A DNA stretch of 64,000 nt from DATFQI01 sp963816955 (GTDB lineage: Bacteria; Actinomycetota; Thermoleophilia; Solirubrobacterales; Solirubrobacteraceae), in contig CAWFME010000005.1 of NCBI GenBank assembly GCA_963816955.1, forward strand, positions 1,116,001-1,180,000, read 5' to 3'. The notes below the pieces were generated by a model that saw only the letters and a list, made by a program, of their open reading frames with translations, was not told the DNA's origin and ran no database searches. Of the stretch, positions 53,384-61,588 are shown one piece after another. Position 1 is the stretch's first letter, and every line of letters starts with the position of its first letter. The position numbers were made by a program, and so were the translations under genes.

Positions 53384-54127
53384 TCAGCGCGGCGGCATCC
53401 GCAGCGCGCCGTCGAGGCGCACGACCTCGCCGTTGAGCATCGGGTTCTCGACGATGTGCGCGGCCAGCGACGCGTACTCGTCCGGCGCGCCGAGGCGCGC
53501 GGGATGGGGCACCTGCGCGCCGAGCGCCGAGCGCGCCTCCTCCGGCAGGCCCGCCAGCAGCGGCGTGTCGAACAGGCCGGGGGCGATCGTGCACACGCGG
53601 ATCCGCGCGGACGCGAGGTCGCGCGCGGCCGGCAGCGTCAGCCCGACGATGCCGCCCTTGGAGGCGGAGTAGGCGATCTGCCCGATCTGGCCGTCGTAGG
53701 CGGCGATCGAGGCCGTGTTGACGATCACGCCGCACTCGCCGGCCTCGTCGGGCTCGTTGGCGAGCATCGCCGTCGCCGCCAGCCGCAGGACGTTGAAGGT
53801 GCCGATCAGGTTCACGCCGATCACGCGCTGGAACGGCTCCAGCGCGTGGGCGCCGCGCTTGCCCGCCGCCTTCTCGGCGTGGCCGATGCCGGCGCAGCAG
53901 ACGGAGATCCGGACGCCCTCGGGCACGGCGGCCGCCACCTGCGCGGGGTCGGTGACGTCGCAGGCCGCGAAGCGCGCGCCGAGCTCGGTCGCGAGCGCCG
54001 CGCCCGTCTCCGCGTCGATGTCCGCGATCGTCACCTGCGCGCCGCCGGCGGCGAGCCGCCGCGCGGTCGCCGCGCCCAGGCCGCTCGCCCCGCCCGCGAC
54101 GAGCGCGGTCGCTCCCTCGATCCGCAT
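53384..54127 (-). CDS. SDR oxidoreductase, 3-hydroxyacyl-CoA dehydrogenase type II-like
   Basis: 247 residues. Cofactor loop VAGGASGLGAATARRL with the following acidic TIADIDAE suggests NAD preference; CDVTDPAQV, INTASIAAYDGQIGQIAYSASKGG with the Tyr-x3-Lys, and the late IRVCTIAPGLFDTPLL segment are characteristic of HSD10-like enzymes. It would oxidise 3-hydroxyacyl-CoA or a related alcohol. TAGGTT (minus, 54136-54141) is 8 nt before the ATG at 54127, consistent with a leaderless transcript. Confidence 0.9.
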   Translation of the reverse strand: MRIEGATALVAGGASGLGAATARRLAAGGAQVTIADIDAETGAALATELGARFAACDVTDPAQVAAAVPEGVRISVCCAGIGHAEKAAGKRGAHALEPFQRVIGVNLIGTFNVLRLAATAMLANEPDEAGECGVIVNTASIAAYDGQIGQIAYSASKGGIVGLTLPAARDLASARIRVCTIAPGLFDTPLLAGLPEEARSALGAQVPHPARLGAPDEYASLAAHIVENPMLNGEVVRLDGALRMPPR

Positions 54128-54138
54128 GGGCCGGGAAC

Positions 54139-54891
54139 CTACAGCGCGTAGCGCAGGAACAGCTCGCCGCGGGCGCGCAGCACCCACACCGGCCGGCCGC
54201 GCAGCGGGGCCGGGAGCGGGTCTCCCTCGACGATCCGGATCGCCTCGGGCTCGCCCGTGAGCACGGGCGCGATCGTCAGGAACAGCTCGTCGACGAGCCC
54301 GGCGCCGAGCAGCGCCGAGTTCAGCGTCGGGCCGCCCTCCGAGAGCAGGGCCGCGACGCCGCGGGCGCGCAGGTCTGCGAGCGCAGCCGTCGGGGTCGCA
54401 TCGGGCAGGCGGACGATCTCGACCGGCGCCACGGTCTCCGGGACCTCGCCCTCGGCGCTCGCGGAGGTGTAGACGAGCACGGGCTGCTCGGGCGCGGCGA
54501 ACAGCCCGGCGTCCCACGGCAGGTCGAGCCCGCGCGAGAGCAGCACCGCCGTCGGATCGGCCGACAGCCCGGCCGCCTCGCGGCGCGCGCGCCGCTCCTC
54601 GGCGCCCACGAGCCGCGCGTAGCCCTCGACGCGCAGGGTGCCCGTCCCGATCAGCACGGCGTCCGCGAGCGCGCGCAGCTCGAGCAGCATCTCGAGGTCG
54701 GCCTCCTCGCCCAGCTCGCCCGTGCGGCCGTTCACCTGCGCGCGCCCGTCGATCGTGGAGACCATGTTCACGAACACGAACGGGCGGTCCGCGGGCGCGC
54801 GCTCGCGCGGGCGCACATCAGCCAGCAGCTCGGGCGCGGTCGCCTCCGGGCCGGCGGAGAGCAGGCGCGAGTAGGTCACCTCGCCAGGCAT
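54139..54891 (-). CDS. RibD C-terminal/dihydrofolate-reductase-like pyrimidine reductase
   Basis: 250 residues with the RibD_C fold. Motifs: FVFVNMVSTIDGRAQVNGRTG at the substrate/cofactor site, ALADAVLIGTGTLRVEGYA, a middle AVLLSRGLDLPW strand and the C-terminal GVAALLSEGGPTLNSALL with the NADPH-binding glycines. It may reduce a pteridine or a deaminated riboflavin precursor; without the deaminase domain the exact reaction is uncertain. Its start overlaps the tag gene end by 16 bp. Confidence 0.87.
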   Translation of the reverse strand: MPGEVTYSRLLSAGPEATAPELLADVRPRERAPADRPFVFVNMVSTIDGRAQVNGRTGELGEEADLEMLLELRALADAVLIGTGTLRVEGYARLVGAEERRARREAAGLSADPTAVLLSRGLDLPWDAGLFAAPEQPVLVYTSASAEGEVPETVAPVEIVRLPDATPTAALADLRARGVAALLSEGGPTLNSALLGAGLVDELFLTIAPVLTGEPEAIRIVEGDPLPAPLRGRPVWVLRARGELFLRYAL

Positions 54892-55421
54892 CCGTCCAGG
54901 TGGTCGTTGACGAGCCCGCACGCCTGCATCAGGGCATACGCGGTGGTCGGGCCGACGAAGCGGAAGCCGCGCCGCTTGAGCTCCTTGGCCATCGCGGTCG
55001 ACTCGGGCGTGACGGCGGGCACGTCGGCGAGCGCGCGCGGCGCGGGCCGGGGCTCGGGCGCGAACGACCACAGCAGCTCCGTCAGCGAGTCGAGCTCGAG
55101 CGCGGCCCGGGCGTTGGCGATCGCCGCATCGATCTTCATCCGGTTGCGCACGATCCCGGCGTCGGCCATCAGGCGCGCGACGTCGTCCTCGCCGAACGCG
55201 GCCACGCGCACCGGGTCGAAGCCCGCGAAGGCGGCCCGGAACGCCTCGCGCTTGCGCAGGATCGTGAGCCACGAGAGCCCGGACTGGAACGCCTCCAGGC
55301 ACAGCCGCTCGTAGAGCCCCTGGTCGTCGCGGACCGGCTTGCCCCACTCCTCGTCGTGATAGGCGATGTACTCGGGTGCGCTCGTGCCCCAGGGGCAGCG
55401 CCCGTCCACGAGCTCGGTCAT
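54876..55421 (-). CDS. tag: DNA-3-methyladenine glycosylase I
   Basis: A 181-residue base-excision repair enzyme that removes 3-methyladenine. The N-terminal RCPWGTSAPEYIAYHDEEWG block holds the zinc cysteine and the conserved DEEWG; LCLEAFQSGLSWLTILRKRE and MADAGIVRNRMKIDAAIANA are the helix-hairpin-helix regions, and GFRFVGPTTAYALMQACGLV the C-terminal signature with further zinc ligands. Length is typical. ATG 55421 follows minus TAGCGT (55430-55435) at 8 nt. It overlaps the RibD-like gene. Confidence 0.95.
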   Translation of the reverse strand: MTELVDGRCPWGTSAPEYIAYHDEEWGKPVRDDQGLYERLCLEAFQSGLSWLTILRKREAFRAAFAGFDPVRVAAFGEDDVARLMADAGIVRNRMKIDAAIANARAALELDSLTELLWSFAPEPRPAPRALADVPAVTPESTAMAKELKRRGFRFVGPTTAYALMQACGLVNDHLDGCLAR

Positions 55422-55469
55422 GCGCCGGGACGCTACAGGCCCCGCGCTCGGCGGCCGATCACTCACGAC

Positions 55470-56450
55470 ATGCGTCGCCTCGCTCTCCTGCTCGCCGCCG
55501 CCTGCGCGCTGGCGCTCGCGCCGGCCGCGTCGGCCGAGCCGCTGCTGCCGCCGCGCGGCAAGGTCTTCTCGGGCGTGACCGGCGGGTTGTCGGCCGACCT
55601 GTTCGCGCGCCAGACCGGCAACCACCCGGCCGTGTTCGGGTTCTTCACCAAGTTCGGCGGCGCGAACGAGTTCATCTTCCGCAGCGCCCAGCAGGCGGAC
55701 GCGCGGCTGATGCTGCACATCTCCACGCAGGACGGCTACGGGACGCGCGAGATCGTCACCCCGCGCGGGATCGCCCGGGGCGACGGCGACCGCTACCTCG
55801 TCGGCCTCAACCGCCGCATCGCCGAGTACGGCCAGCCGACGTACATCCGGCTGATGGCCGAGATGAACCAGGCCAACAACGGCTACTCCGCGTTCGACAA
55901 GAGCGGGCGCGCGCGCGGCCCGGCGCACTCCACCGCGGCCTTCAAGCAGGCCTGGCGGCGCTCCACGCTGATCCTGCGCGGCGGGCCCGTGGCCGGGATC
56001 GACGCGAAGCTGCGCCGGCTCGGGCTGCCGGGGGTCGAGACGGGCGCCGAGGAGCTCCCGCGGCCGCGGATCGCGATGCTGTGGGTACCCCAGACGCGCG
56101 GGACGCCGGACATCCCCGCCAACATGCCGCGCGCCTACTGGCCCGGCGGGAGCTACGTGGACTGGGTCGGCACGGACTTCTACAGCCGCTTCCCGAACTT
56201 CCACTGGCTCGACGACTTCTACCGCGACTTCCCCGGCAAGCCGTTCGTGTTCGGCGAGTGGGCCATGTGGGGCGCCGACGACCCCGGCTTCGTGAGCCGG
56301 CTGTTCGGCTGGATCGGCAGCCATCCGCGGGTGCGGATGGTGCTCTACAACCAGGGCCAGCTCACCGACGGGCCCTTCCGGCTCAAGCGCTATCCGCGCT
56401 CAGCCGCTGCGCTGCGCAAGGCGCTCGCGCACCGCCGCTTCTCTTTGTGA
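55470..56450 (+). CDS. Secreted glycoside hydrolase, GH26-like
   Basis: 326 residues with signal peptide (about 1-22, LALAPAASA). The (beta/alpha)8 hallmarks of GH26 mannanase-like enzymes are visible: acid/base E131 in IRLMAEMNQANNGYS and nucleophile E263 in KPFVFGEWAMWG, with VDWVGTDFYSRFPN between. The core is short and lacks binding modules. It would hydrolyse a beta-mannan or a related glycan outside the cell, but substrate is a family-based guess. Confidence 0.83.
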   Translation: MRRLALLLAAACALALAPAASAEPLLPPRGKVFSGVTGGLSADLFARQTGNHPAVFGFFTKFGGANEFIFRSAQQADARLMLHISTQDGYGTREIVTPRGIARGDGDRYLVGLNRRIAEYGQPTYIRLMAEMNQANNGYSAFDKSGRARGPAHSTAAFKQAWRRSTLILRGGPVAGIDAKLRRLGLPGVETGAEELPRPRIAMLWVPQTRGTPDIPANMPRAYWPGGSYVDWVGTDFYSRFPNFHWLDDFYRDFPGKPFVFGEWAMWGADDPGFVSRLFGWIGSHPRVRMVLYNQGQLTDGPFRLKRYPRSAAALRKALAHRRFSL

Positions 56451-56473
56451 GCCCCTGTAGGGTGCGGCTCCGC

Positions 56474-56932
56474 ATGCACCCGTCCAAGCTCTCCCGCAGC
56501 GAGTGGATCGCCGTCGTGGGCGGCCTCCTGCTCCTCGTGGGGGTGTTCCTGTCGTGGTACGTGCCCAACACCGACAACCGCAACGCGATCGTCGCCGGCA
56601 GCCGTGAGGCGGTCAGCGCGTGGGAGGCCCACACGCTGCTGCGCTTCTTCTTCCTCGCCGCCGCGATCGCGCCGCTGATCCTCGCCTACATCATCGTGCG
56701 CGATCACGAGCTGTCGTGGCCGCGCGGGGAGCTGACCGCCGTCGTGGCGATCGCCGCCTTCGGCATCATCGGGTATGTCGGAGTCATCGACCGGCCCGGC
56801 GAGCCGCAGGGCGAGATCGGCCTCGGCCTCGGCTGGTTCCTCGCGATGGCGGGCGTGATCCTGATGGCGATCGGCGGCGCGATGCGCGCGGGCGGCACGG
56901 AGCGGCCGCGCAAGCCACCGGGAGTGCTGTAG
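56474..56932 (+). CDS. Hypothetical four-TM membrane protein
   Basis: 152 residues with four hydrophobic helices (about 12-31, 53-73, 86-103, 117-136), opening MHPSKLSRSEWIAVVGG. GTG 56462 is an alternative start; a TAGGGT hexamer (56458-56463) lies upstream. No family recognised. It precedes glpX by 32 bp and may be co-transcribed, but its role is unknown. Confidence 0.68.
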   Translation: MHPSKLSRSEWIAVVGGLLLLVGVFLSWYVPNTDNRNAIVAGSREAVSAWEAHTLLRFFFLAAAIAPLILAYIIVRDHELSWPRGELTAVVAIAAFGIIGYVGVIDRPGEPQGEIGLGLGWFLAMAGVILMAIGGAMRAGGTERPRKPPGVL

Positions 56933-56964
56933 TGGCCCTCGGACGCCCGGAGGAACCACTAGCG

Positions 56965-57984
56965 ATGAGCGAACATCCGCACCGGCGCTCCTCCGACGAG
57001 GCGCCGCCCGACCGCAACCTCGCGCTGGAGCTCGTGCGCGTCACCGAGGCGGCCGCGCTGCGGGCCGCCCGCTGGGTCGGCCGCGGCGACAAGGAGGCCG
57101 CCGACCAGGCCGCCGTCGACGGCATGCACGCGGTGCTGCACACCGTCCACATGGACGGCGTCGTGGTGATCGGCGAGGGGGAGAAGGACGAGGCGCCGAT
57201 GCTCCACAACGGCGAGCAGGTCGGCGACGGCTCCGCGCCGTCGGTCGACATCGCCGTCGACCCGCTCGAGGGCACACGGCTGTGCGCGCAGGGCCGCCCG
57301 AACGCGCTCGCGGTGATCGCGCTCTCGGAGAAGGGCTCGATGTTCGACCCGGGCCCGTGCGTCTACATGGAGAAGATGGCCGGCGGCCCCGAGATCGCCG
57401 ACCTGCTCGACCTCGACCGGCCGCTCGGGGAGACGCTGGGCCTCGTCGCCGAGCGCAAGGGCACCGACGTCGGCGACGTGATGGTCGTCGTGCTCGACCG
57501 CCCGCGCCACGAGGAGGGCATCGAGGCGATCCGGGAGGCCGGTGGCCGCGTGCGGCTGATCACCGACGGCGACGTCTCGGCCGCGCTGCTGGCGGTCGCG
57601 CCGGACCGGCCCGTCGACCTGCTGTGGGGGATCGGCGGCACGCCGGAGGGCGTGATCTCCGCCGCGGCGCTCAAGTGCTACGGCGGCGGGCTGATCGGCC
57701 GCCTCTGGCCGCGCGACGACGAGGAGCGCAAGGCCGCGGTCGACGCGGGCTACGACCTCGACCGCGTGCTCACCCAGGACGACCTCGTCAAGGGCGACAA
57801 CTGCTTCTTCTCGGCCACCGGCGTCACCGACGGCGACGTGCTCGAGGGCGTCCGCTACCAGGGGCGCCAGGGCGCCTCGACGGAGTCGCTGGTCATGCGC
57901 AGCCGCTCGGGCACGGTGCGGCGGATCCAGTCCCGGCACGACCGCAGCAAGCTGCGCGCGCTCGCCGGGCAGCGCTACGGCTAA
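56965..57984 (+). CDS. glpX: Fructose-1,6-bisphosphatase class II
   Basis: A 339-residue Li-sensitive metal phosphatase that makes fructose 6-phosphate for gluconeogenesis. Conserved blocks: NLALELVRVTEAAALRAARW, MDGVVVIGEGEKDEAPML and DIAVDPLEGTRLCAQG (metal and phosphate sites), IGGTPEGVISAAALKCYGG and DNCFFSATGVTDGDVLEGV. ATG 56965 has GGAGG 11 nt upstream. In actinobacteria GlpX is commonly the main FBPase. Confidence 0.95.
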   Translation: MSEHPHRRSSDEAPPDRNLALELVRVTEAAALRAARWVGRGDKEAADQAAVDGMHAVLHTVHMDGVVVIGEGEKDEAPMLHNGEQVGDGSAPSVDIAVDPLEGTRLCAQGRPNALAVIALSEKGSMFDPGPCVYMEKMAGGPEIADLLDLDRPLGETLGLVAERKGTDVGDVMVVVLDRPRHEEGIEAIREAGGRVRLITDGDVSAALLAVAPDRPVDLLWGIGGTPEGVISAAALKCYGGGLIGRLWPRDDEERKAAVDAGYDLDRVLTQDDLVKGDNCFFSATGVTDGDVLEGVRYQGRQGASTESLVMRSRSGTVRRIQSRHDRSKLRALAGQRYG

Positions 57985-58047
57985 GGAGCTCGTCAAGAAC
58001 CCCGGCACGCCCGGATGCGGCCGTGGACGCTTCGCCGGATCGCCACC

Positions 58048-58088
58048 CGAATCACTCGTAGGTACTACCGGTACCTACTTCGGATTCG
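58048..58088. terminator. Nested palindrome in convergent gap
   Basis: Outer CGAATC/GATTCG (58048-58053, 58083-58088) encloses GTAGGTAC/GTACCTAC (58058-58065, 58071-58078) with 4-nt unpaired joints. It lies between glpX (+) and a minus-strand gene, so a bidirectional terminator is likely; a 9-bp inverted pair CGTCAAGAA/TTCTTGACG (57991-57999, 58134-58142) flanks the whole gap. Confidence 0.5.
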
Positions 58089-58147
58089 TGCTGCGCCCGG
58101 CTTGGTCCACGACCGCCCCGGTCGGGCCGGATCTTCTTGACGGACTC

Positions 58148-58867
58148 CTAGCGGCGGCGCGCCCCGAAGCGCAGGTACAGGAAGGTGCCGGCCGCCGTCA
58201 TGGCGGCGGCGATGCCGGCCCACGCCAGCCACGGCGTGTCGCCGACGTTGACGGGCGGCTCCCCGGCGTATGGCGCCGGCGAATCGTCCTTGTCGGGCGC
58301 GAAGCGGCCGACGGCGGACTCCTCGAGCTCCAGCCGCGCGAGCGAGCGCAGGAAGCCGTGGGTCACGAGCACGTGGATGCGCGACTGCGTGTTCGCGTAG
58401 AACCAGCGCGCCACCCACGTGGCCAGCGCGGGGTAGAAGTTGGCGACCTCGACCTCGACGTGGACCTTCTCGTAGCCGGGCTCGTCGGCGTGGCAGCGGC
58501 GCACGTCGATCTCCAGGAAGCCGTCGCCCGAGCGGCCGGGTCGCGCGACGAGGATGCCGTCGCGGATCGTCCAGCGCACGATCCCGCGGCCGTCGCCCAG
58601 GTCGTACTCCGGTGCCTTGAAGCGCAGGAGCACGAGCGGGCGGTGCAGCAGCACGACGGCGCGCTCGGTGGCGGTGTACTCGACCCGGATCAGGCCGAGG
58701 GTCACGCGCGAGAGGTACTTCCAGTACGTGCGCGCGAGCCGCTCGAGGTACATCGGGCTCCAGATCTCGACGACCTCGGCGATCGGCATCGTGATGTCGG
58801 CGGCCTGGATCGAGCGCACGGCGCCGGCTGAGTCCATCGTCGTGTGCTGCTCGGGATCGCGGATCAC
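58148..58867 (-). CDS. Conserved hypothetical protein with C-terminal TM anchor
   Basis: 239 residues from GTG 58867 (ATG 58837 possible). The body contains PIAEVVEIWSPMYLERLART, KYLSRVTLGLIRVEYTATER, APEYDLGDGRGIVRWTIRDG and a beta-rich VEVEVANFYPALATWVAR; a single membrane helix near the C-terminus (LAWAGIAAAMTAAGTFLYL) and a basic end suggest anchoring with the main domain in the cytoplasm or outside. The fold faintly resembles SRPBCC lipid-binding proteins but I cannot support that. It lies 42 bp downstream of the NAD(P)-binding gene on the same strand. Confidence 0.68.
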   Translation of the reverse strand: MIRDPEQHTTMDSAGAVRSIQAADITMPIAEVVEIWSPMYLERLARTYWKYLSRVTLGLIRVEYTATERAVVLLHRPLVLLRFKAPEYDLGDGRGIVRWTIRDGILVARPGRSGDGFLEIDVRRCHADEPGYEKVHVEVEVANFYPALATWVARWFYANTQSRIHVLVTHGFLRSLARLELEESAVGRFAPDKDDSPAPYAGEPPVNVGDTPWLAWAGIAAAMTAAGTFLYLRFGARRR

Positions 58868-58908
58868 CGAGTTCGCGACGCGCTGCTCCTTGGAGCGGTT
58901 GAGCAGCT

Positions 58909-59802
58909 TCAGAGCGCGGCCCTCACGGCGTCCTCGAAGCCCATCGGGCTCTCGTTGATCGGCGCCGGCGGCCGCCGCTCGACCACCATCTCGGACTTCA
59001 GGCCGTCCACGAGCGGGCGGACCAGCCCCGTCTCGACCGGCGTCACGAGGGAGACCCAGTACGACGACAGGCGCGGCGTGAGCACCGGCACCTTGACGAT
59101 CGCGGGCGAGCGCCTGCCGAGCACGCCGGCGGCGCGTCGCATCATCTCACGGTAGGTGAGCACGTCGGCGCCGCCGAGCTGGACCTCCTCCGGGGCCTGC
59201 TCGAGCTCGGTCACGTCCGCCAGCGCCTTGACCACGTCGGCGATCGCCACGGGTTGCGAGCGCGTGTCGACCCAGCGCGGGGTGATCATCACCGGCAATC
59301 GGGACACGAGGTGACGGAGCATCTCGAACGAGGCGCTGCCCGGCCCGATGATCATCGCTGCGCGCACGTAGATCAACTCCGGTACCCGCTCCCGCAGCAG
59401 CTCAGCGACCTCGTGGCGGGAGCGCAGGTGCTCGGAGGCCTCGGGGCCGGTCGGGCCGAGCCCGCCGAGGTAGACGACGCGCTCGACGCCGGCCTCGCGC
59501 GCGGCCTCGCCGAAGTTCACGGCCGCCTCGCGGTCGCGCTTGGCGAAGTCCCCGTCGGGGCCCATCGAGTGGATCAGGTAATAGGCGGTCCGGCAGCCCT
59601 CCAGCGCCTCGCGCAGGCCGCGGCCGCTGACGGCGTCGCCGCCGCGGACATCGACCTGCGGCGGCTGGGAGGCCTTCGAGGGGTCGCGGGCGAGCGCGCG
59701 CACGCGCCTGCCGCGCTCGAGCAGCTCTTCGATCAGGAAGCCGCCGACATAGCCGGAGGCGCCGGTGACGAGCGTAGGGTCAGGTTCGCGGGCTTTGGTC
59801 AT
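58909..59802 (-). CDS. NAD(P)H-binding SDR-like protein (atypical epimerase family)
   Basis: 297 residues. N-terminal dinucleotide loop LVTGASGYVGGFLIEELLERG, then RALARDPSK (NADP preference), AYYLIHSMG and VERVVYLGGLGP, typical of NmrA/atypical SDR5-like proteins with an added C-terminal domain. ATG 59802 is the first conserved start; TACGTT (minus, 59811-59816) is 8 nt upstream. Divergent from the MerR-DICT regulator, which may control it. Substrate unknown. Confidence 0.85.
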   Translation of the reverse strand: MTKAREPDPTLVTGASGYVGGFLIEELLERGRRVRALARDPSKASQPPQVDVRGGDAVSGRGLREALEGCRTAYYLIHSMGPDGDFAKRDREAAVNFGEAAREAGVERVVYLGGLGPTGPEASEHLRSRHEVAELLRERVPELIYVRAAMIIGPGSASFEMLRHLVSRLPVMITPRWVDTRSQPVAIADVVKALADVTELEQAPEEVQLGGADVLTYREMMRRAAGVLGRRSPAIVKVPVLTPRLSSYWVSLVTPVETGLVRPLVDGLKSEMVVERRPPAPINESPMGFEDAVRAAL

Positions 59803-59827
59803 CTCGCGGAAACGTACCCAAGCAGGT

Positions 59828-59844
59828 GCGGGATTCGATCCCGC
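59828..59844. promoter_or_regulatory. Operator-like inverted repeat
   Basis: GCGGGAT-TCG-ATCCCGC is a perfect 7-bp inverted repeat in the 58-bp gap between the divergent SDR-like gene and the MerR-DICT gene, a natural autoregulation site. It is not a tRNA T-arm (loop geometry is wrong). Confidence 0.45.
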
Positions 59845-59860
59845 CGAACGAGAAGGCCGT

Positions 59861-60697
59861 ATGGACAGCGTGGGATTGCAGATCAGGCAGGTGGCGGAGC
59901 TCACGGGCATCGCCGCCGCGACCATTCGCATGTGGGAGCAGCGCTACGGGTTCCCCGAGCCCGCGCGCACGGCCTCCGGCTACCGCATGTACACCGACGA
60001 GGACGTCGACGCCCTGCGGCGCGTGAGCACTCTGCGCGACGCCGGCCTGTCGGTGCCCGCGGCGCTCGAGCGGGCGCGCGCCGCCTCCGGGACGACGGAC
60101 CGGCCCTCGATCTTCGGCGCGATCGCCGGCGGCGACGAGCCCGTACCCGCCCGGCGGCTGCGCAAGAGCACGCTGCTGGGGATCTCGCGCGCGATCGAGG
60201 ACGAGACGCTGGCCCGCGCGGCCGGCCCGGTCGTGATCGGCGCGTTCCAGTCCGTGCGCAACTTCCAGGCCGTCGAGCACCGCTACGAGCGTCTCGCGCG
60301 CGCGGCCGACGCCTGTGTCGTGTTCGCGGACTTCGAGGCGGTGAGCGAGCGCCCGGGCCGCCCGACCGAGGTCCCGATCCGCTCGGAGGACGTGCTCGGC
60401 AACGAGTGGGCGGTCGTGATCGACGCGCCGGGCTTCGCGGCCTGCCTGCTGGCCTGGGAGACGCCCGAGTCCCAGCGCGACGACCACCTGCCCGACCGCG
60501 AGCGGCGCTTCGAGGCGCTGTGGACGCTGGACCCGCAGATCGTGCGCCGGGCGGCGCTGGCGGGCGCGGCGCTGGCCGACCGCGCGGGGGCGGGCGACGG
60601 TCTCGAGGACGCGCTGCGCGACCGGCCGCTGGCCTTCGAGGCCCCGGCGGTGGCGCTCACCTCGCTGACGAACCGGATCGTCGGCTACTTGGACTGA
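59861..60697 (+). CDS. MerR-type regulator with DICT sensory domain
   Basis: 278 residues. N-terminal MerR winged helix: LQIRQVAELTGIAAATIRMWEQRYGF and GYRMYTDEDVDALRR. The C-terminal part is a DICT domain: TLLGISRAIEDETLARAAG, GAFQSVRNFQAVEHRYERLA and ADACVVFADFEAVSE, then GNEWAVVIDAPGFAACLLAWE. DICT domains are associated with light, redox or nucleotide signalling in bacteria and their ligand is not established. No metal-binding MerR cysteines. Likely regulates itself and the divergent SDR-like gene. Confidence 0.88.
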   Translation: MDSVGLQIRQVAELTGIAAATIRMWEQRYGFPEPARTASGYRMYTDEDVDALRRVSTLRDAGLSVPAALERARAASGTTDRPSIFGAIAGGDEPVPARRLRKSTLLGISRAIEDETLARAAGPVVIGAFQSVRNFQAVEHRYERLARAADACVVFADFEAVSERPGRPTEVPIRSEDVLGNEWAVVIDAPGFAACLLAWETPESQRDDHLPDRERRFEALWTLDPQIVRRAALAGAALADRAGAGDGLEDALRDRPLAFEAPAVALTSLTNRIVGYLD

Positions 60698-60709
60698 CGC
60701 CCGCGCCGC

Positions 60710-61396
60710 CTAGCGCGCGGGCTGCACCAGCGCGCCGATGCGGGCGGTCTCGGCGAAGCCGAGCTGCTCGGCGGCGGCGGAGGTGAGGTCCCACGTCATG
60801 CCCTTGGCGTACGGGCCGCGGTCGACGACCGGGACGACGACGCTCGTGCCGCGGTAGGCGACCTCGACCAGCGTGCCGCAGGGCAGCGACTTGTGCGCGA
60901 TCCCGACGAGGTCCTTCGTCAGCTTCTGGCCGCAGGCGGTGGTGTTGCCGTACAGCCCGGGGCCGTACCACGTGGCCATGGCCGGCTTGAAGACCCGCAC
61001 GGAGACCTCGGGCGAGGCGCTCGTGACCGTCGCGGAGCGGCGGCGCTGGAGCGTCGCCCGGATCCGCTGCTGGCCCAGGACGCGCGGGCTCCAGCGGACG
61101 GAGAAGCGGCCCTTGCGGCCGACCACCGTGCGCGCCTCTGAGCGCCAGGTCTTGGCCGCCTCGTCGAAGCGCTGGACGCGCAGGACGCGGCCGCGGGCGC
61201 TGCGCGCGACGGTGCCCCTGAGCGTGGCCACGCGGCCGAGCAGCGCCTGCGGCGAGGCCTCGAGGGCGACGTCGGAGGCGGGCTGCGGCTCCGGTGCGGC
61301 CGCGCCGCCGGTGGACTGCGCGGCCGCGGTCGCGGGCAGCGCAAGGCCGACGGCCAAGAAGGCCGGCAGCAGCCGGGTAGGGGAAACGAGCCTCAT
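60710..61396 (-). CDS. Secreted RlpA-like double-psi beta-barrel protein
   Basis: 228 residues: signal peptide (about 1-26, ending ATAAA), an Ig-like Arg-rich region (LGRVATLRGTVARSARGRVL), and a C-terminal RlpA/expansin barrel with MATWYGPGLYGNTTACGQKL, VGIAHKSLPCGTLVEVAY and VVPVVDRGPYAKGMTWDLT. The second and last blocks carry the conserved acidic residues of lytic RlpA proteins. It probably acts on peptidoglycan. Its leader is a c-di-AMP riboswitch, so its expression should respond to c-di-AMP. Confidence 0.88.
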   Translation of the reverse strand: MRLVSPTRLLPAFLAVGLALPATAAAQSTGGAAAPEPQPASDVALEASPQALLGRVATLRGTVARSARGRVLRVQRFDEAAKTWRSEARTVVGRKGRFSVRWSPRVLGQQRIRATLQRRRSATVTSASPEVSVRVFKPAMATWYGPGLYGNTTACGQKLTKDLVGIAHKSLPCGTLVEVAYRGTSVVVPVVDRGPYAKGMTWDLTSAAAEQLGFAETARIGALVQPAR

Positions 61397-61402
61397 CGAT
61401 GC

Positions 61403-61548
61403 TTTCTCCGGTGCCTACGAGGTGAGCTGACGGGCTCGCGCAGAGAAAGCAGCGCTACGGACGACTGGTCTGCGTCCGATTCGCCCCCGTGGCCCGCAGG
61501 CCACATTGGGTCCCCCGCTCGCCGCGGTGAGGCCGCGGCGATTCGGCG
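61403..61548 (-). promoter_or_regulatory. c-di-AMP riboswitch (ydaO/yuaA type), second copy
   Basis: Read on the minus strand, the leader has CGCCGAATCG, GCGGGGGACCCAA, GGGGGCGAATCGGACG and the diagnostic GAGCCCGTCAGCTCACC, then CGTAGGC and GGAGAAAGC before the ATG at 61396. Minus -10 TAGGTT is at 61555-61560. It differs from copy 1 in the middle but shares all core blocks. Confidence 0.85.
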
Positions 61549-61564
61549 CGCGGAAACCTAGCAC

Positions 61565-61583
61565 GCGCCGCGCAAGGCGGCGC
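61565..61583 (-). terminator. Hairpin after the basic-protein gene
   Basis: GCGCCGC/GCGGCGC (61565-61571 and 61577-61583) with a 5-nt loop just downstream of the minus-strand stop at 61589; followed on that strand by a weak T-run (GGTTTCC). It may separate the basic-protein transcript from the riboswitch unit. Confidence 0.45.
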
Positions 61584-61588
61584 CACCC

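Noticed and set aside
59828..59844. GCGGGATTCGATCCCGC as a tRNA T-arm
   Set aside because: The base before TTC is A rather than the paired G, the loop is misplaced and no other tRNA parts surround it; it is better explained as an operator.
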